The translations under genes were made by a program, and so were the position numbers. From Flavobacterium beibuense (lineage in GTDB: Bacteria; Bacteroidota; Bacteroidia; Flavobacteriales; Flavobacteriaceae): a DNA stretch of 64,000 bases. The stretch is from positions 1 to 64,000 of the forward strand of contig NZ_JUIW01000001.1 in NCBI RefSeq assembly GCF_004151245.1, written 5' to 3'. The notes below the pieces were generated by a model. That model worked only from the letters and a program-made list of their open reading frames with translations, made no database searches and was not told the origin of the DNA. Below are positions 61,554 to 64,000 of the stretch, in pieces; position 1 is the first letter of the stretch, and each line of letters begins with the position of its first letter.

Positions 61554-63185
61554 ATGGCAGAAATTATTACAATGCCACGATTAAGTGATACTATGACCGA
61601 AGGGGTTGTTGCTACGTGGCTTAAAAAAGTAGGAGATAAAATACAGGAAGGTGATATACTTGCTGAAATAGAGACAGACAAAGCGACTATGGAGTTTGAG
61701 TCTTTCTATGCAGGTACTCTTTTACATATAGGAATACAGGAAGGGGAGTCCGCTCCGGTTGATTCACTTCTTGCAATTATCGGTAAAGAAGGTGAAGATA
61801 TTTCAGGCCTTCTAAGCGGTAATGCTGCTCCTGCTGCTAAAGCAGAAGAGAAAAAAGAAGAAGCAGCTCCAAAAGCTGAGGAGAAAAAAGCTCCTACTGC
61901 AGAGTTGCCTAAAGATGTTAAGGTGGTTACTATGCCTCGTCTTAGTGATACTATGACAGATGGTACTGTTGCTACTTGGCTTAAAAAAGTTGGTGATAAA
62001 GTAGAGGAAGGTGATATCCTTGCTGAAATTGAAACTGACAAGGCTACTATGGAGTTTGAATCTTTCAATGCCGGTACTCTTTTATATATCGGTGTTCAGG
62101 AAGGCCAGTCTGCTCCGGTAGATAGTATTCTTGCAATAATAGGCCCTGCAGGAACTGATGTTAGCGGTATTGCCGAAAACTTTCAGGCCGGAGGTGCAGC
62201 TGCAACTGAAACAAAAGAAGAAGCTAAGCCAGCTGAGTCTAAAGCAGAAACTGCTGAAGCTCCTAAGGCTGAAGCTGTAAATAACGACGGAGGCAGAGTA
62301 TTTGTTTCTCCTCTTGCCCGTAAAATAGCCGAAGAAAAAGGAATTAACCTTAATCAGGTTAAGGGTACAGGAGAAAACGGAAGAATCGTTAAGAAAGACG
62401 TTGAGAGCTTTACTCCTGGTGCTGCGGCACAACCTGCTCAGGGCGCTCAGGCTCCGGCTGCACAGGCAGCACCTGTTGCTCAGCCATTTATTCCTGCTGG
62501 AGAGGTTAGCAAAGAAGAGGTTAAAAACAACCAGATGCGTAAAACTATTGCGCGTCGTCTTGCTGAATCTAAATTCACTGCGCCGGAATATAGCCTTACT
62601 ATTGAGCTTGACATGGATAATGCTATTGCAAGCCGTGGTGTTATAAACGCTGTTCCTGATACTAAAGTATCGTTTAATGATATGGTTATCAAAGCATCTG
62701 CAATGGCGATTCGCAAACACCCGCAAATCAATACACAGTGGAAAGACGATGTAACGGTATACAACAAGCATATTAGTATTGGTGTAGCTGTAGCTGTAGA
62801 AGACGGACTTGTAGTTCCTGTACTTCCGTTTACAGATCTTATGAGTCTTTCTCAAATAGGTAATAACGTAAAAGACCTTGCCGGTAAAGCAAGAAACAAA
62901 AAACTTACTCCTGCAGAAATGGAAGGAAGTACGTTTACCGTTTCTAACTTAGGTATGTTTGGTATTCAGGAGTTTACTTCTATCATCAACCAGCCTAACT
63001 CGGCAATTCTTTCGGTAGGCGCTATCGTTCAGAAGCCTGTTGTTAAAAATGGTCAGATAGTAGTGGGTAATACTATGACAGTAACCCTTACCTGCGATCA
63101 CCGTACTATTGATGGTGCTACAGGAGCTCAGTTCCTTCAAACACTTAGACAGTATATTGAAAACCCTGTTACAATGCTGGCATAA
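61554..63185 (+). CDS. pdhC: Pyruvate dehydrogenase E2 component (dihydrolipoamide acetyltransferase)
   Basis: 543 residues. Two near-identical lipoyl domains (about 1-78 and 122-200) each carry the lipoylated Lys in EIETDKATMEFES; Ala/Glu/Lys-rich linkers separate them. A subunit-binding domain (SPLARKIAEEKGINLNQVKG) precedes the catalytic domain, whose active site is DHRTIDGATGAQFL near the C-terminus. It transfers the acetyl group to CoA and builds the complex core. The paired lipoyl domains are DNA-level repeats as well, which could support unequal recombination. Confidence 0.95.
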   Translation: MAEIITMPRLSDTMTEGVVATWLKKVGDKIQEGDILAEIETDKATMEFESFYAGTLLHIGIQEGESAPVDSLLAIIGKEGEDISGLLSGNAAPAAKAEEKKEEAAPKAEEKKAPTAELPKDVKVVTMPRLSDTMTDGTVATWLKKVGDKVEEGDILAEIETDKATMEFESFNAGTLLYIGVQEGQSAPVDSILAIIGPAGTDVSGIAENFQAGGAAATETKEEAKPAESKAETAEAPKAEAVNNDGGRVFVSPLARKIAEEKGINLNQVKGTGENGRIVKKDVESFTPGAAAQPAQGAQAPAAQAAPVAQPFIPAGEVSKEEVKNNQMRKTIARRLAESKFTAPEYSLTIELDMDNAIASRGVINAVPDTKVSFNDMVIKASAMAIRKHPQINTQWKDDVTVYNKHISIGVAVAVEDGLVVPVLPFTDLMSLSQIGNNVKDLAGKARNKKLTPAEMEGSTFTVSNLGMFGIQEFTSIINQPNSAILSVGAIVQKPVVKNGQIVVGNTMTVTLTCDHRTIDGATGAQFLQTLRQYIENPVTMLA

Positions 63186-63208
63186 GCCTGATTGTAATTT
63201 ATAATAAT

Positions 63209-63240
63209 AAATCCGTTCTGATTTCAGGACGGATTTTTTT
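63209..63240 (+). terminator. Terminator of pdhA-pdhC
   Basis: Twelve-base arms (AAATCCGTTCTG and CAGGACGGATTT, one G-T pair) with a four-base loop, followed by eight T. Confidence 0.8.
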
Positions 63241-63317
63241 TGGGAATATCCGTAATGCAATAACTATTAGGTGCAGCGGGTGATTTTTACTATTTTAGCA
63301 ATACAAAACAAAAAACA

Positions 63318-64000
63318 ATGAAAAGAATATCATTCTTTTTCTTTTCGGCACTATTAACCTTGGTTGTTGGCTGTGCCGGTTCTCATACTAAAAAAGAAAA
63401 TGGTTATAAGGTAAGCGAAGAGAGTGTCGCTACTACACTTAAATTTTTAACCTGTGATGAACTTAAAGGGCGTGACCCCGGGACAGAAGGTATTGAAGAA
63501 GCTGCCAAATATCTTGAGGAGGTATTTGTAAAAAACAGTATTAAACCCTATTTTATTACCTATAGGGATACATTATCTAACTTTTCTAAACCGGCTTATA
63601 ATATTGTAGGCTATCTGGAAGGTAACGATCCGAAACTTAAAAATGAGGTTGTGGTAATTGGTGCCCATTATGACCACGTTGGTATTGGCAAGGCAGTTGC
63701 AGGTGACAGCATTTATAACGGTGCCGATGATAATGCTTCGGGTACTACAGCTGTAGCAGAGTTTGTAAATTACTACGCAAAAGCGAAAACAAACAAGCGC
63801 AGTATATTGTTCTGTTTTTTCTCGGCCGAGGAAAAAGGCCTTTTAGGGTCTAAGCATCTTGCTGCAAAATTAAAGCAGGCTAATATGAATGTTTACCTGA
63901 TGCTTAACTATGAAATGATAGGTGTGCCAATGCCGGCAGGAAAAGATATGGTAGCTTTTATGACAGGTTACGGAAAATCTAACCTTGCAGAAAAAATCAA
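63318..64000 (+). CDS. M28 family metallopeptidase, lipoprotein (partial, runs off the window)
   Basis: First 227 residues of a longer gene. Lipoprotein signal (KRISFFFFSALLTLVVGC). The zinc aminopeptidase pattern is IGAHYDHVG, GADDNASGTTAV and FSAEEKGLLGS, which are the metal-binding and catalytic residues of M28. It probably degrades peptides outside the cytoplasm. The end lies beyond the window, so length cannot be compared. Confidence 0.9.
   Translation, partial: MKRISFFFFSALLTLVVGCAGSHTKKENGYKVSEESVATTLKFLTCDELKGRDPGTEGIEEAAKYLEEVFVKNSIKPYFITYRDTLSNFSKPAYNIVGYLEGNDPKLKNEVVVIGAHYDHVGIGKAVAGDSIYNGADDNASGTTAVAEFVNYYAKAKTNKRSILFCFFSAEEKGLLGSKHLAAKLKQANMNVYLMLNYEMIGVPMPAGKDMVAFMTGYGKSNLAEKI

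Noticed and set aside
61554..62140. DNA-level direct repeat inside pdhC as a mobile or regulatory repeat
   Set aside because: Explained by the two lipoyl domains of the E2 protein.

Overview
The window is a bacterial chromosome segment from a member of the Bacteroidota, most likely Flavobacteriaceae and close to Flavobacterium. The evidence is a gliding and type IX secretion cluster (gldJ, porU, porV), Bacteroidota-type promoters (TTTG, about 19 bases, TAnnTTTG), few Shine-Dalgarno sequences, AT-rich DNA and MobA/MobB-type mobilisation genes. No tool was run; family names rest on motif and sequence recognition by eye.

Left chromosomal flank (1-14158). It holds a small PepSY-like secreted protein, a sigma-54 response regulator facing a hybrid histidine kinase, an XRE regulator, an acyl-CoA dehydrogenase, anmK, and a signalling cluster made of a NarL-like response regulator, a LytTR regulator with a Glu in place of the phospho-acceptor Asp, a tiny lipoprotein and a TPR-containing histidine kinase. 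An ELFV amino-acid dehydrogenase, folC and tRNA-Val(UAC) follow.

Inserted accessory region (about 14149-46240). A large serine recombinase gene ends inside the 3' end of tRNA-Val. Inwards lie MobA and MobB but no conjugation machinery, so this looks like an integrative mobilizable element. Its cargo is a dense set of defence-like modules: an AbiEii/DUF6922 toxin-antitoxin pair; a DUF932 protein; AbiH between imperfect direct repeats; an MNT/HEPN-like protein with two tandem small paralogues; an XRE regulator followed by an unclassified 745-residue zinc-ribbon plus PD-(D/E)XK protein; a HEPN-like protein; a type I restriction-modification locus with an inverted silent hsdS and its own tyrosine recombinase; a PIN/zinc-ribbon protein; an ImmA/IrrE peptidase operon with a sigma-like protein; and a CBASS-like operon (DUF2188, 2TM-NUDIX Cap16-like effector, CD-NTase, E2-like protein). 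That operon ends in an extra membrane-anchored protein that carries its own complete nucleotidyltransferase motif set. A frameshifted DUF6602-like nuclease pseudogene and a tRNA-3'-end-like remnant mark the probable right edge.

Right chromosomal flank (46241-64000). It holds an aspartyl protease-like protein, a lipoprotein, an SDR, a Crp-family regulator, a TetR/HMA-like/MFS efflux operon with a clear TetR operator, murF, gldJ, porU, porV, pdhA and pdhC, and the start of an M28 peptidase. The genes most worth follow-up are the two-nucleotidyltransferase CBASS-like operon with its divergent ImmA/sigma-like operon, and the 745-residue nuclease-like protein.
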